Numbered from the stretch's first letter, positions 22,703 through 35,832 are shown. The stretch: 64,000 nucleotides of DNA from Eucalyptus grandis (GCF_016545825.1 NC_052616.1:56179623-56243622), one strand, 5' to 3'. Made by a program: numbers and translations. Notes: a model not told the origin generated them from the sequence alone.

Positions 22703-24094
22703 TGTATAGCAGCAGTTATAGGAGTTCCTGATATATTGTTTGTTGCGGTATATCTCGTACTAAAGTCAATATGGGGTTCTAGGGGAACTAGTCAATATGG
22801 GGTTCTAGGGGAACTAGTCCTGAACTCTTCTTGGTCGATGGACAAGCTCTATCGTTTGTTGACCAAACAATTCTATTGGTTAAGATTTCTTGGCATGGTT
22901 TTCCAGATCAAATCTTGAAAATGAGGAACCTTGAATTGCACCAAATTTATTCACATATTTGATGTTGATACCTCTCTATCAGTATGATCCTCGTTCTTTT
23001 ACTTAAAATACATGTATGTCCATGATTTTGAATAAAACTTCTGTTTATTTCACGTTTGCTGAACTTACGGAAAAGTATTCGTTTTGTGGGGTGATCCAGA
23101 TTGTAAAAGTATTATAATAGGGTAAAGTATTTTAATTTTGAATTTGTTTCATATCTTTTTTCAGGTCAATTAATGATGTAACATGTATGGAATCATTTTA
23201 TGGTTAAAATATGGCTAATTTTGTTTCATAATTATAGAAATCAAATAGTATTCTTGTGATTTTTCATTTGATAACACGAACTGGTGACAAATTAAATTCC
23301 TACATTTGATAGGTCTATAGAATCTGTAAGTAGTCCTACTATAATATGTAAGCTGTTCTTTTCTAAATCTACTTGCTGTGAAATCATAATAGCATTATTT
23401 TACAATTTTATTGCAGTGACAGAACTTTTTCGATATATTATAGGTAAGGGAAGCGACAATATGTACCGGTGCGTATCCTAAATCATATTATTTCTGCCCC
23501 ATATATCAAATGCAGGCATTGAGAAATAAGGAAAACTACTGATATTTAGGCATTGAGAAATACAAATTCGATGTTTTTAAAGCATGTAACAAGGATTAGC
23601 TCGACTTATTTGACTTAGCAGGGCTTGCCAGACCAACTTGAGTTATGAAACAAGGGGTTCGTAAAATGTTGAGCCAACATTTCACTGCTATAGTAGCTTA
23701 AATTAACTTTATGGAGCCGTCTCATCCAATTCTAAGGTATTACAATTGTAGATACCAAATTCACAAGTTACAGTTATGTCAAATGGACTCTTAATCTGTA
23801 TGATTAGTATTTTTGAGTACTTATGAATAATAATGAAGTTTTATGACATTGATCCTTCAAGAAAAAATAAAGGCTAATGGTCAATTTACCGCTTATTCCT
23901 TTGACGGTTTCATTCGTCTTCTTTCCTTTTCTTCGAAGGAAACAAGAAGTGAGAAAAAGAAGTACCAAAGCACCTCCAACAGGAACAGTAATGGCTACAG
24001 CTATCACGGCCGATTTGTTGCTTTTTCCTGCTTTGTTTTTGCCTGCACATGTCGCATTACTTGTACAAGACAATTATAGGAGCATTTTAAATTA

Positions 24095-24330
24095 GGCTTC
24101 ATTTATTTGGCAAAAAAATGAATGATTTAAAAAAATATATTTTAAATTTGATTTTTTGTATAAAAAATAATTAGTCGATAAAAAATATTTCTATTATTAA
24201 TAATTTATGTCTAAATATTTTTGTAGACGATAATAATATTTTTTGTTGACCCATTTTTATAATTGATACAGTCGATTATTAATAAGAAAATGTTATCTAA
24301 ATTATTTATCTTCGTGAAACAAATGTATCC
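24095..24330. mobile_element. Harbinger/Tourist-type MITE in CRK-2 intron 1
   Basis: The ends GGCTTCATTTATTTGGC and GTGAAACAAATGTATCC (reverse complement GGATACATTTGTTTCAC) are flanked by TTA on both sides (24092-24094, 24331-24333). The 236-bp body is AT-rich and non-coding. It lies 53 bp upstream of exon 2. The matching position in CRK-1 (about 4465-4500) lacks it, giving an empty site. Confidence 0.75.
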
Positions 24331-25088
24331 TTAAATATTTCCTATATTGTTTTACATGCTCTAAGATAAAGTAACTCATCCATAGCAAAATAAAACCACT
24401 AGAGACAGTAAATAGAGACGAGACATTATTTTAGACAAATCAAATGCCAATTGAGAATGCACCACAAAAGTGAGTCTTTGAGATAAAACTGACGGAGAAT
24501 GGGCAGGTTTCTATAAGATCAGTGATGAAAAAGAGGCTCATTTTCATTCTTTAAATAGCAATAAGATTAAATTTTGAAGGAAATCCACGATAGAAAAGTA
24601 ACTAAAATAAACCATTGAAGGCGATATTGTCTATTTAGTAAAAATGAGTGGATTTAGTCATCTAGATCATAGATATAGCCTCATCCTTTCTAAATTCAGC
24701 AAGACTTCCAATCACAAGTTATTGTCATTTGATTTTTATCCTTTCCAAAAGCATCTTGTGAAGATAAAATTAAAGTTGAGCCTATAGTGCCATTAAGCAA
24801 AACCAACGCAAATGTGTCGTGTTCAGATCTGAAGATTAACATTGACAAGCTTCAAATTGACAAAGCACACGATGCAATAGTCGACTAATGGCTAACAAAG
24901 CCATCGGCAACTCTTCAGTTTGCAAGGTCACAGAAGGATAGGCTCAGCTTAAAACCCAAATTAATATCAATTCCATATGTTTACTCCAAATTAATTTGTG
25001 CCTCATAAAAATATTTAGTGAAAAACGGACCAGCACAATTTAGTGAGTAGAAGTTTCTTTTCAATTTTTTGGAATTAGAATTCCAAGT

Positions 25089-25961
25089 CTAATAGAAGTG
25101 GCCTAAAAGGAGTGGAAGAGAGGCAAAAGAAAAGTTCGACGTACCTTCAGGTGTTGTAACCGGAGGAAGAGGGCCTTCGGGTGTTGTTACCGGAGGAGGA
25201 GGTGGGGCCAGCAGGGCGGAGGCATTATAGAAGGGGTACAACTCGAACCTCACGTTGCAGCTAGGAGTAACCATCCTCCCTCCTTGCTTCCCCTGGGGAA
25301 GACCCGGAATCACAGACCGGAGACACGTGTCACAGTTCCACTTCGACAAGTCCGGCGTGCACTGCGCAAACGTGTACAGCTCCTGCAGGCTCGTGAAATT
25401 GGCCGTAGCGACTGCGACTTTCTTCCGAGAGTCGCCGTCCGAAGCGTTCCAGGCAGCGTCTGTGATGGTGTTACCGAGCACTTGCACGAACTCGGTCGGG
25501 TTACTGATGTTCCCGGTGTTGTACATCGTAAAAGCAGGCGTCTCTTCCATGACAGAGAAGATGGACTCGTTCGAGTACCTCAACATGCACTCATCGTACC
25601 AGATCACGGAGACTCGCTGGTTGGGGCATCTCTGGAGGATATCCTGTTTTCCAGTGGCGACGCAGTCGCTGCACGTGGCGGTGCTGACGTCACCACGGCA
25701 GAGGAAGAGCCCATAGGCCTGGTCAGGAGGGTTTTGACCGGCAGTGGCGCTGGCAAAGCCAAAGGTGCTGTTGGTGGCGGCGGAGGAGAGGGAAGAGAGG
25801 AGGGTGTCGAGGTTGGATCGGTAGGTGGAATTGGGAGTGAAGAGGGTGGAGTTACAGTACTCCCATAGATATGTAGGTGCCGACTCAGAACTTCGAGTAT
25901 AAACACCGAGATAGTTGAGGAAGAAGCAAAGAGAGATAGAGACGGTGAAGCAAGACTTCAT
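25089..25961 (-). CDS. Possible secreted double-DUF26 protein from CRK-2 exon 1 read-through
   Basis: Without splicing of intron 1, exon 1 remains open for 290 codons. The product would contain the signal peptide, both complete DUF26 domains and the Pro-rich stalk, with a short hydrophobic tail after the donor (FASLPLLLGHFY). This is the size of a cysteine-rich repeat secretory protein. The same property is found in CRK-1 (304 codons). Use of this form is inference. The competing normal form is the spliced receptor, which ends early at codon 406. Confidence 0.3.
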   Translation of the reverse strand: MKSCFTVSISLCFFLNYLGVYTRSSESAPTYLWEYCNSTLFTPNSTYRSNLDTLLSSLSSAATNSTFGFASATAGQNPPDQAYGLFLCRGDVSTATCSDCVATGKQDILQRCPNQRVSVIWYDECMLRYSNESIFSVMEETPAFTMYNTGNISNPTEFVQVLGNTITDAAWNASDGDSRKKVAVATANFTSLQELYTFAQCTPDLSKWNCDTCLRSVIPGLPQGKQGGRMVTPSCNVRFELYPFYNASALLAPPPPPVTTPEGPLPPVTTPEGTSNFSFASLPLLLGHFY

Positions 25962-26392
25962 GGTTGGTTGATGATAGAATGCACTAGCGAGATAAGCAAT
26001 TATAGGAACAATAATGTTTGAATTGTCGTTCTACACCACGTTCCATGTGCTTGCACGTTCCCTCGGCACGCAGTCCGTGACCTAAGTAATAGCGATATGA
26101 CACGATACGTCGATATATTATTTTTTAAAAATAATAAATTTTCGACGCATTGAGAGACATTATATATTAAATAAATGTTTTTATTTTTAATTAATTTAAT
26201 TCAAATTTATAAATAATTAATTAATTAAAAAAACAACGTACAATTTAATTTACACTATTCATTCAACATTAAGTACTTTTATTTTTTAAAATTACTTCTT
26301 AATTTTATTGAGTTATTTTTTCAATTAAATAAAAAGCCCTCATCTCTTTACCCTCACCACCCCTGTTTCCCTCGTCTCTTCCCCCCGAGAAA
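25962..26392 (-). promoter_or_regulatory. CRK-2 5' flank
   Basis: The first 110 bp or so match the CRK-1 5' flank (AATGTTTGAATTGTC, CGTTCCATG). Beyond about 26100 the sequence becomes AT-rich (TTAATTAATT runs) with nothing identifiable. Confidence 0.45.
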
Positions 26393-26397
26393 ATATT

Positions 26398-26583
26398 AGG
26401 TGCGCCCGGCGCTCCACGTCACCATGCCCCCCGCCCAATTAGGATGCGACACGTGTCGCCGCATGGAGCCGGGTCCCGCTTTTTCTTTTAGCCAAATTTT
26501 TGCCGCATCCTTCTCTCTCTTCATTAATGACTGCGTGTTGCATCCTGATTGGGCGGGGCGCACGGTGACGTGTAGCGCCCCCC
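26398..26583. mobile_element. GC-rich inverted repeat, MITE candidate
   Basis: Arm 26408-26452 (GGCGCTCCACGTCACC, ending GATGCGACAC) is the near-exact reverse complement of 26535-26579 (GTGTTGCATCC, ending GTGACGTGTAGCGCC). About 82 bp separate the arms. ATATT flanks both sides (26393-26397, 26584-26588). A GC-rich hairpin in an AT-rich region with a possible 5-bp duplication looks like a small DNA transposon, but the superfamily is not clear. Confidence 0.6.
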
Positions 26584-26588
26584 ATATT

Positions 26589-27240
26589 CTTTTTCACTTT
26601 TCTTTCCCTCTCTCACCACCTGGCACTTTCCCTCCCTCCCGTCACTTCCCTCTTTTTTCCCTCGTCTCTCTTCCCCCAACCCCTAATTTTTTTCACTTTT
26701 CTTTCCCATCCCCACCACCTGACACTTCCCCTCCTTCCAACATGCCAAATTCATTTTTTATTCATTTAGTTTCCTTTTCAAAACCCTAGCAGCGCCCTCC
26801 TCCTCCTCCTCCTCCTCGTCGCCGCACGACCCATCCCTTTCCTCTTCCTCTCGATCTATGCTTGCTCTTGGTCCTCATCACCATTCATCGCCTCACCTCC
26901 AGCCCTTCCTCCCTCGCAGCTGCAGCCTCGTCGCCGATCCATCGCATCATCACAAAATGACAGCCCTCGCCTCAGTCTCTGCTCTTTCTTTGGCCATCTC
27001 TCATCGTCACTCGCAGCCTCGTCTCTGTTCCCTTGACCTCGCCTCCACCCTACATTGTCTTTGGGACACGCATGTCGAAACATGTCGACAAAAGTTGACC
27101 ATGTGTCGACAAATCCGACATGGGGTCAACGCGTGTCCAAGCGTGTCGACGTGTTTGACACGCTCCGACACGTGTTGGAGACGACACGAAAGCACGTGTA
27201 ACGTGTTCGTGCTTCATAGTCCGCGACCACACCGATTAGA
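26589..27240. repeat. C/T-rich and GACACG-rich low-complexity region
   Basis: TTTTTCACTTTTCTTTCCC followed by CACCACCTG and CACTT occurs twice, at about 26589 and 26691. From 27065 to 27215 the short motif CGTGTCGAC/GACACGTGT recurs many times. Open frames here are compositional, with no recognisable domain. Confidence 0.5.
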
Positions 27241-27724
27241 ATAACATAAAATTGATTTTTTGAAGATTCGAGCACGTTGGTTGCTCAGCTCCAGATTTTG
27301 TTGTTGGAATTCTTCAAAGGCCTTGATTTATGATGGGTGTCAGAAGAAGAAAACGAATCGGTGTGTTGGTGTTTGTGAAGATTGAAGAACAAAAAAGTCA
27401 TGTAAGCATTTAATGAAGACCTACTCAAGAAGAAGACAAAGAATGCAAACAAAGTCTTTGAAAAAAGCCTCCATGGGTTGATACGCTTGTTCTTCTGCAT
27501 TTATTGATTGTGTGTTGTTTCTTCCTTTTGCTTTGGGAACTTTATTGTCAGGAGTGTCGAAGACTCCATGTAATCTGTTAAGCGTGAGTGTTCTGCTATT
27601 ATATAAAGATAGAGGGTGAGTGTTGTACACTGGCAGAGGCCACCAGAAAAGTATTCTAAGAACTATTTCTTCTTCTAACTAGTACCTCGTTCCAAATTTC
27701 CACAATTGCCATTATTTTTTGGTT
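27241..27724. other. Intergenic, nothing recognised
   Basis: It carries short open frames only. I see no repeat partner within the window. Confidence 0.4.
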
Positions 27725-28835
27725 CCAACACACCAGCCGTGCACATATTTAACCGCTTGCCAAAGCACTCGTTTTTAGAAAATTTTAGAAATTTATAATT
27801 TTCTTTACTTTCTTTTTTTAATTCATCTTTCTGATTTCCTACCAACAAGGTCATAGGGGTCTCGGCAAATGGCCACCAAAGAAGATAAATAGTAGATTAG
27901 GAAAAAAGGAAGAAAGGAAAAGAAAGGAAAAAAGAGGGAAAAAAATAAACATAGAAATTACACAATGACAATGTTTTGAATATCATCGAACACATCAGAT
28001 CGCCAATCATTTCATGTAGAATAATTAGTGTTGACTAGACAGCTACATTAATGACCTCCAACTTAAATTAGCCAAAATAACTACATAGGGAAACATCAAA
28101 AAGTTTCGTATTACAATGGCAAAAAAAGAAGCTTATTACTGATTTGGCAGCTATACAATAAATTTATAACTTTTTGAAAAAAAATTCCACATTTCCACTC
28201 CTTTCGTATTTTTAACAATTTTTTTCGTACAAAAGAAAATCTCACTTTGATTGTTTATGGGACATACACTTGATATATACATACGGTCTTTCTTCATCTA
28301 TTGATTTAAATTTATTTGAATTGAATATTTTAATGAAATCATATTCTACTTCAGTTTATTTTGTGTGTAGTCTGTTTGTCAATTATATGCCCATAATTGT
28401 CTTAGACATGATGAATTTTGTCATAATCTTTGATCTTCACTTCTGTGTTAACACGTTGATGTTTGTCTGAATAATTGGTACATAGGTAAAGGATGATAGA
28501 GATTGGAGTAGACAGAGATAATAACGACAAGGAGACGGTAGGGGTTTCTTTTTATATTCAAAGATGATTTTTTCCTTGTGGCTCAAGTCAAAGTGCTTTT
28601 GTCCGACGAGACTGAACCACGTGCTTATTTTTATTTTCACCCAACGACGCGGTTTCTTTTCATATTCACCCACCAATCGGTGTCCGGATCGGCCAGACGA
28701 CCATAAAGTCTCCAGAGCAACAATTGAACATAAAATAAAAGGAAAAGACTTAAAAGATTGGATGATTGCTAATGACTAATTGACTAACCGTATTTTGATC
28801 TCTTATGTCCAACATTGACCACTAATGATAAAAGT

Positions 28836-29544
28836 CAGAAAATTATCCAAAAAGTCTTAAACCTATTACACTTTTATAAATTTAACTTTAAACATTTTCA
28901 CTTTTTACCAATTAAGTCAATCTGGCCAATTTTAATTAAAAATTGCTAATGTGGATAGTCGACACGATGTGGCATTTTTAAATAATATTTTCAATGATAT
29001 TTTGAATTTTTTTATTATGATTTTTTCCTTTTTTTTTCTTTCTTACTTTCCTTTGCCTTTTTTCCCGTCTTTGGGTTAGGGCCGATGACCCTCGTCACTC
29101 ACAAGTGAGGGCCGGCCAACCCTCACCAGCTGTAGGAGAGAGCATCATGCCCCTTGTTAGCTTTGGGCAAGGGCCAAAATGCCCTTGCTGGCAAAAGCAA
29201 GGGCTCACGAGCCCTCACCCAAAATCGGTGAGGGTTGCGGTGAAGGCTTTGTGAGCCCCTCGCTGGCCCTCACCCAAAAATAGCAAAATAAAAAAGCAAA
29301 GAAAAGTTTAAAAAACCATAAAAAAAAATTTGAAATATCATTAAAAAGTGTCACATCAATGTCGGCTGTACACATTACCGAATTCCGGTCAAAATTGATC
29401 AAATGGACTCAATTGGTTAAATTGAAAAAGTTTAAGACTTAATTGGCAAAATTAAAAAATTTAAAACTGAATTTGTAAAATTAAAAAGTTTAGGACTAAA
29501 TTGACAAAAGTGTAAAAGGTTTATAACTTTTTAGACAATTTTCC
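28836..29544. mobile_element. MULE-type MITE, copy 2
   Basis: It has the same ends as the copy at 11970-12661 (left AGAAAATTATCCAAAAAGTC; right, reverse-complemented, GGGAAAATTGTCTAAAAAG). The same site flanks it: TGATAAAAGT left at 28826-28835 and CGATAAAAGT right at 29545-29554. Shared target duplication means one insertion followed by segmental duplication. Confidence 0.8.
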
Positions 29545-29825
29545 CGATAAAAGTCTAGGGTTATGGCACGGCTATATACACAATATTTCCAACATATTTG
29601 GGATAAGTATTGTATAAAAGTCATAATTTTCGTTCGATGGTCATCTTGTGTCATAACTTTGTTCTTTTCAGTCATTTGATTATGATAATTTAAAAAAAAA
29701 ATCATCTAAGTATTATAATTTTCAATCAATGAATGTTCTCAAAAGGTTATACACTCAAATGTTTGATTGAAAAGTTAAATGACACTTAAGTGATAAAAAA
29801 AAAATATGACACTCATGTTATCAAA

Positions 29826-29872
29826 AGAAGAAGAAGAAGAAGAAGAAGAAGAAGAAGAAGAAGAAGAAGAAG

Positions 29873-29902
<30 letters not shown>
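29826..29902. repeat. (GAA)n microsatellite, about 25 units
   Basis: Uninterrupted AAG/GAA trinucleotides, absent from the orthologous place in SD copy 1 near 12945. Confidence 0.95.
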
Positions 29903-29903
<1 letters not shown>

Positions 29904-30984
29904 TGTATTGCTTGAATAAATACTGTACGAAAGTTATGACACTTACGGTATCATTTTTCCAACATTTTCCTATACATGGCCAAGAAGCTAGCTTAGAAAG
30001 CTTTATTTGGAGAAATTTATTAACGTGAAAATCTCAGTTTTTAAGATATATTGAAACTTTCTATTGTATATCAAAAATTAGAAACCCTATAGATAGTGAT
30101 TGTATTCTAGGTATAGGTTCATAGAGAGTTGTTGTGACCTACCCCTCAGCAAGGAAGAAAATAGGTTTAGAGGTACTTGCTTATGAGATGAGTTGAATGA
30201 TTCATTCAAATGATAATCTTGAATGGACCATCATTTGCTAACACCACAAACGAACGGTCGATCACACACGTGGACTCTCCTAAGTTCATACCTCGTGTGA
30301 TATTGGACATTTGATTTTCATTTAGTTAATCCTATACGAATTTCCACATAAGGGTTATTTTCGCGAAGTGAAGTATTTAGGTGTCACGACCCCAACTCCC
30401 TCCCCTGGGTCTCAAGCAGCAAGGGTTATTTTTGCTACGTCCCAGACGCGTCACCATCCCTTTTTCTTTTAATCTTTTTAAAAGCATATGAGAAAGCGTT
30501 ACAAACAGCACCTAAACAACAAGAAGTAGTCAAGAAAACAACAATTTACAAATATACAATTACATTAGTTATGTTTACAAGCCCTTCTATAGCAAGTTGT
30601 TCTATTTAGAATCACCACATCTTCTATGCTTAGAGGGCCGGGGTAAACCTTAACTCTTCTAGCGAGACTGCAACTTCTCAATGCCTACAATTCTGAAAAA
30701 TAATGGGGTGAGTCATGGACTTGGCAAGTAAAACCCCTAATTCTCTACTAGGAGAACATCTCATCATCAAAATATAGCAGGTACAATACTCACAATACAA
30801 TGTTTATGGCAGATCAAGGACAAACATATTTCTATACCTTGATTACATGCAGATGTCCATTACCGCATACTTTCAATACATGCTTACCTTTAGCATATCA
30901 ATGAAAACATCAACATATCATGCTTATGCATATATTGACACTCATGCAAATTCATTTACCGTCTTCCTAACTCGACCAGGCCCT

Positions 30985-31190
30985 CCTGGCTCAATTGAGA
31001 CATTTAGCTTCAAGTTAGGCATCTCGGCTTAACCGAGGCATCCTAATGCTAGCTCATCAAGGCATCTAAGCTCAACCCAAGCATCATAGCTCAACTAGGG
31101 CATCCGGGAGCTAGCTTACTTGAGGGATTCGGGTTCAAATCCAAGCATCCTAGCTTAATCAAGGCATCCCATTCAAGGAAAGAGGCATCG
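30985..31190. repeat. Short tandem motif inside solo LTR
   Basis: The motif AGCTCAACCxAGGCATCC and close variants recur about eight times at 20-30-bp spacing within element A. Confidence 0.6.
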
Positions 31191-33953
31191 TCGCCAATGC
31201 TATGTGGCAACGAACGCTTTTTCCCCTTTAAATGCATCATACAAGTGCATCACACAAGCCGGTTTTTCATCTTTTATCTTAGCTAATGTTTACAAGGCCC
31301 GAGAGCGTGCTCATTCAAGTGAGTGTATCATGACTCTTGATATCATGCTATATGATATGCCGGGCATGATTCTTGGCTAGTGGCTTGAGCCGTGCACTTA
31401 GGCCGATGTTTGCACTAAGCAAGACTTGGAATTGGCACACTTCAATGCCAATCTAAGGCCTCGCAATTTAGACCATCACAACTTGATGTCAATTCCAAGC
31501 TGAGCGAACCTCGACCTCATCCTGAGGTGTGAACACATTCAAGCATGCAAACATGAACAAACTATACAAAAGAATATTACAACATATACACAGCTTACCC
31601 AGGTAAGCACACCACTAAATTTGATGATGTAGGCCATCATCCTAGCCAAGAGTTAGAGATTCCACTTACCTGATGAGGTGGTGGTGGTTCGGTAAAGAGA
31701 AACGAAGCTTGAGGGCGGCGGCAAAGGTGTGTGGCCAAGAGAGGGATACAGAGAGGGAAAGGTGGGCAATAGATGGTGGTTGGTGGAAATGAGGATGGAT
31801 GTCCTATTTATAGACCTCTCCTAACTTAATAACCCCAACAAGTGGCCCAATCATCTTTCCACATATGTCCTAGCTAATATGGGAGATGTGGCACCCTAAT
31901 GTCCTAGTGAAATGATTAAGGACAAAGAGTATTCTTGTCATTGTTCCATTTGTACTAATGAGCCATCTAGCATTTATGAATTGGCTAACTTGTCTTCCAA
32001 GGCTCATATTAAGGTCATGATGACCTAATTTTATAGAGAAACCTAAGATGTTGAGTCACCCTCTTTCATTAATGACTAGCTTTCAAAGTAATTAAGGGCT
32101 TAGACTTGTCATCAAGAAACTTAGACTTAGGACAACTTGTTCTCCAAGTTTTAGGTTAGAAGTCATTATGACCTATTCTTTTAGGTGACACCTCAACTTG
32201 GTATTGAAGAACTAGAGCCCAAAGTGTATTTAATGCATCCTTATCCTAATTTAAGAAGACTCTAGATGGGCTTGCTGCTCAAGTTGGACACGTAGCCACT
32301 TCCCCTCCAAGTTTGGGCCATGTGGCTCTCTATTCCAAGGTAAAAACAGTTTCGAGCAACTTTTGAAATAAATGTCATTACCCTATCAAATGGGCTTGAA
32401 AAATTATAAAATTTTAATATGTTATAGAGTAGGTCATATGCAACATTTTTCATGAGGAATTCAAGTCAAATTCGTTCTATGGAAAGAACAGAAAATCATT
32501 GAACACCCCCAAAAAATTCGCCCGTCTAGCAGATTCAATGGTCAGGAAGAAAGACCCATTTTGAAATTCACATATTCACAAAAATCTTTGAAATTTTGAT
32601 ATGTTGTGGACATGGATGTCCTTTAAAACTTTTGTGCTGGAAGAATGTCCAAATTCGAAAAGGAAAAGTTTATAAAAATTCGAGAATGCGACCTGATCAC
32701 TGCTTTTGCTACACCAGGCAGGTTCCAACTAGTAAATGATCGGGCCTTCATTCCAATCATTTCACCTCAAGAAAATTTTAAATTTAAGTATGTTATAGGT
32801 CGAGATGTTTTGAACAATTTTCATGAGGAAGCTTCTCCAAATTCAAAATAAAAAAAAATTATAAAATTGGAAATCAACAAAGGTCTAAAAATTTCGAAAA
32901 ATTGAAAAGTCAAAACATATGAAACCTTAAGTGGCAAGTCTATGGAGGAGAGGTGATGACTTACTTGGTTCCCAGATCACTTGTAATAATTCCCTTAAAC
33001 CATGAGTCATATGTGGCACCCCGAACCACCTTAGGTTGCCACAAGCACCTAATGGAACACCTAATAGAACACTAGTTACATCTTTTAGAAGAAGCGTTGT
33101 AAATCATAGAGTTTTTTTTTTTTTTGAAAACGGTCCAGCCGCGACTCATTAGCGAAAGCAAAATATAATATCGCTATCTCTCCCTCCAACAACCATGATA
33201 CAATTGCACTCTGCTAAATGTCATAAGAAAAAAATAAAGTCACGACACTTTTATTTACATATTTTCCATGATGGGTTTCCTTGGGTCAGTACATCAAAAG
33301 AAAGGCCAGGACATGTAGCCACACTCAACCATAACCCCAAAAAGAAACACTCGACCAACTATGTCTATCGTGTAAGATCCCCCATCATCTAGTGTCGGCT
33401 AATCATCCCAAAAAGTTTCAGCTCCTACTTCTCACGCACGGGCCCTCACACCCATCCCGGTGCATCAGGCGATGGATGTAGCAACATCCCTCGCAGTGCC
33501 CCATCTCGTCGAACGTGAACCAATATGAACTCCTGAATGACAGGGCCCTCAGCCAGGCCTACATCATACATCACTATCGCACGAACCCGAATAAACGTAA
33601 GACCAGGGATGGTGGGACAGTTGATCTCCACGCACTCGACCTCTACATCCGAAGGAAGGCCGTAAAATATGCCCCGCTTGACAGCAGGGAGCGGCATCCT
33701 GCTAATCTGAAATGTTGGTCCTCGAAGGGGTGAGTACAACCACTCAGCAGGTAAAGGACCAATAAACCAACTCAATACATAATTCCACACAATCATCACA
33801 ATTATAGCATCACATGTCATTAGGGCATCCATGCACAACTTACCTTGGCATCATGCACATGTCATTGTACCTCATGTACATACATCATCATACAATCATT
33901 ACCATCATATCGTGCACTTACCATCATCATGTCACATATGGCATCATCTTTGC

Positions 33954-34158
33954 CATGCATCCATGCATATAACATCATCATATCACATGTCATCGTGTCA
34001 TGCATCCATGCATGTAACATCGTCATCATATCACATGTACCATCATCATTGCCATGCATCCATGCATGTAACATCGTCATCATATCACACGTACCATCAG
34101 CATGTCATGCATCCATGCATGTAACATCGTCATCATATCACATGTTCCATCATCATGC
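33954..34158. repeat. Four-unit tandem repeat in element B 3' LTR
   Basis: Units begin CATGCATCCATGCATGTAAC at 33954, 33999, 34053 and 34106 (spacing 45-54 bp). The array is missing from the 5' LTR because the segment was lost with the element C insertion. Confidence 0.85.
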
Positions 34159-35784
34159 ATAATTCAATTTCAAGTTCATTTTGGAGCGCCACATTTCTCT
34201 TTCCTGGGACCAATTTTTGCATCTCACATGTATCTAAGATACAATCAGACCATCCAGCTCCCCCACTCTCCGGGCATCTCGTACCCCAACTGGCATCACG
34301 ACGACCCTCCGGCATTCAGCCATTTAAAGCCACCGGGCAACCGGTCGTACCCTTCTAGCCAGGCATCCCGACACTCCCGGGGCAGCGTCGACTCACACCT
34401 CCGACGGCCTTCTCATTTATCTCAATTCTCATCTTCAATTATAGTTCAATTTTAACATGGCATGTGATGTGATGGCAATCAAGATCATATTCATCATTGA
34501 ATTCATACATGCATCTCAAATCATTATCATACATGCAGCAAGACACTATCATCCAATCAATACAATTCATGGAGTCCATGCAATTTAAAATGGTCCATAT
34601 TTCATGCCTTTTCAAAGTTTAAAAAATTCCAGCATGTACCATTTTTAGAAAATATTTAAATTGAATACCATATGCTTCTCAAAATCATCGGATCAAGGCA
34701 TGTCATAGACAAGACAATAAGATAGTAATTTCATGAAAAATACATGCCCAATAGAGTTCCACACAAAAGATATAATTCACACAAATACAGCATGACATTT
34801 CGGATAGAAACAGAATGTGCAGTTTTCGAAATAATTCGGTTAAAATACCCGAACGACCTCCGAAAATTATGAAATTTTACCAGGTTATAGTTAAGATACT
34901 AAATTAGATTTTACATGCAGACTTCTAGGCCATATTCGTTTTAAATAATTTTCTATAGTCATCCGAAGCTCCTGGTTTTCGCACCGAAACGTCCAGTGTA
35001 GTCATCTCCGAAATACCTAGTTGTCACCCCTTTATTCTTCTTCGTTTTCTCTGAAATTTGGATATGTTTTACTTAAAGAGGTCCCCTAAAACTTTCATTA
35101 AGGAATCTAAGTATAATTTCCAAATAATAGTTACCATATAGGTCCATGAATTCTCGGGTGTCCTGTACCGTGTCTCCAGATTTACTGTCTTCAAGAGTAA
35201 GTCGATTCACTAGGCTACACTTACTCATTTTGCTTCAAATTTGAGTATGTTAGTCTTTAGGATGTTCTATACAAGTTTCATGAAGAAGTCGAAGAGATAT
35301 GCTTAGTAAAAATCGACATGCAACCACAAATCTACCAAAATGTCAGCAAAATCGTTCCAGATCTAGTGTCTTCGTAGGATGAGGGTTTGACCCCTTAAAT
35401 CTCCACCGTCCAAGCCAAATTTTAGTATGTTGTAGTTTAAGATGTTGGCTACAACTTTTATGAAGGAATGAAAGTCAAATTCCAACTTTAAACATGCATG
35501 AAAGCCTTCACAAGATTCTGGGTCAGGCGGTTCACACGAAAACAGCAAGCATACTCAAGAACGAGTCACATTCTAGCTTCGGTTTTGTCTACCCTAACAT
35601 CCGAAATCTACCACCAACAAATCACACATGCAAGGCACACATACAAGAGTGAAAATCAGTCCCAACTTGCCTCAAAGACCAAGCAGACAGCAGCACACGA
35701 ACGGCACACCGGCGATGAACGGACGGCGTGCAGGCGGCGACGGGCGAACTCCTCCTCCCTCTCGGCCTCACTCTCTCTCGCAAC

Positions 35785-35786
<2 letters not shown>

Positions 35787-35829
<43 letters not shown>
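35787..35829. repeat. (CT)n microsatellite in 3' LTR
   Basis: The tract has about 21 units here but only about 14 in the 5' LTR (46950-46977), a length difference that arose since insertion. Confidence 0.9.

Positions 35830-35832
<3 letters not shown>

Larger units (their letters stand above)
27725..30381. repeat. Segmental duplication SD, copy 2 (ends in split R1 repeat)
   Basis: Counterpart of 10854-13390. Differences are a long (GAA)n expansion at 29826-29902 where copy 1 has a short A-run, and about 60 bp at 30062-30126 missing from copy 1. The R1 repeat at its right end is cut at 30381 by a solo LTR and resumes at 47975. Confidence 0.8.

Noticed and set aside
26400..27244. Plus-strand open frames in the C-rich region near 26.4-27.2 kb
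   Set aside because: Low-complexity composition, an inverted repeat and short direct repeats explain them. No domain and no splice structure.
31128..31140. GGGTTCAAATCC in the solo LTR as a tRNA or SINE B box
   Set aside because: No A box, tail or target duplication around it, and it lies within the short tandem motif of the LTR.
33954..34158. Regular repeats in the LTR as a CRISPR-like array
   Set aside because: Units are contiguous with no unique spacers and lie in a plant retrotransposon LTR.
33831..34162. His/Ser/Cys-rich open frames at 33.8-34.2 kb
   Set aside because: They are translations of the ATGCATC/ATCATCAT tandem repeats in all frames.
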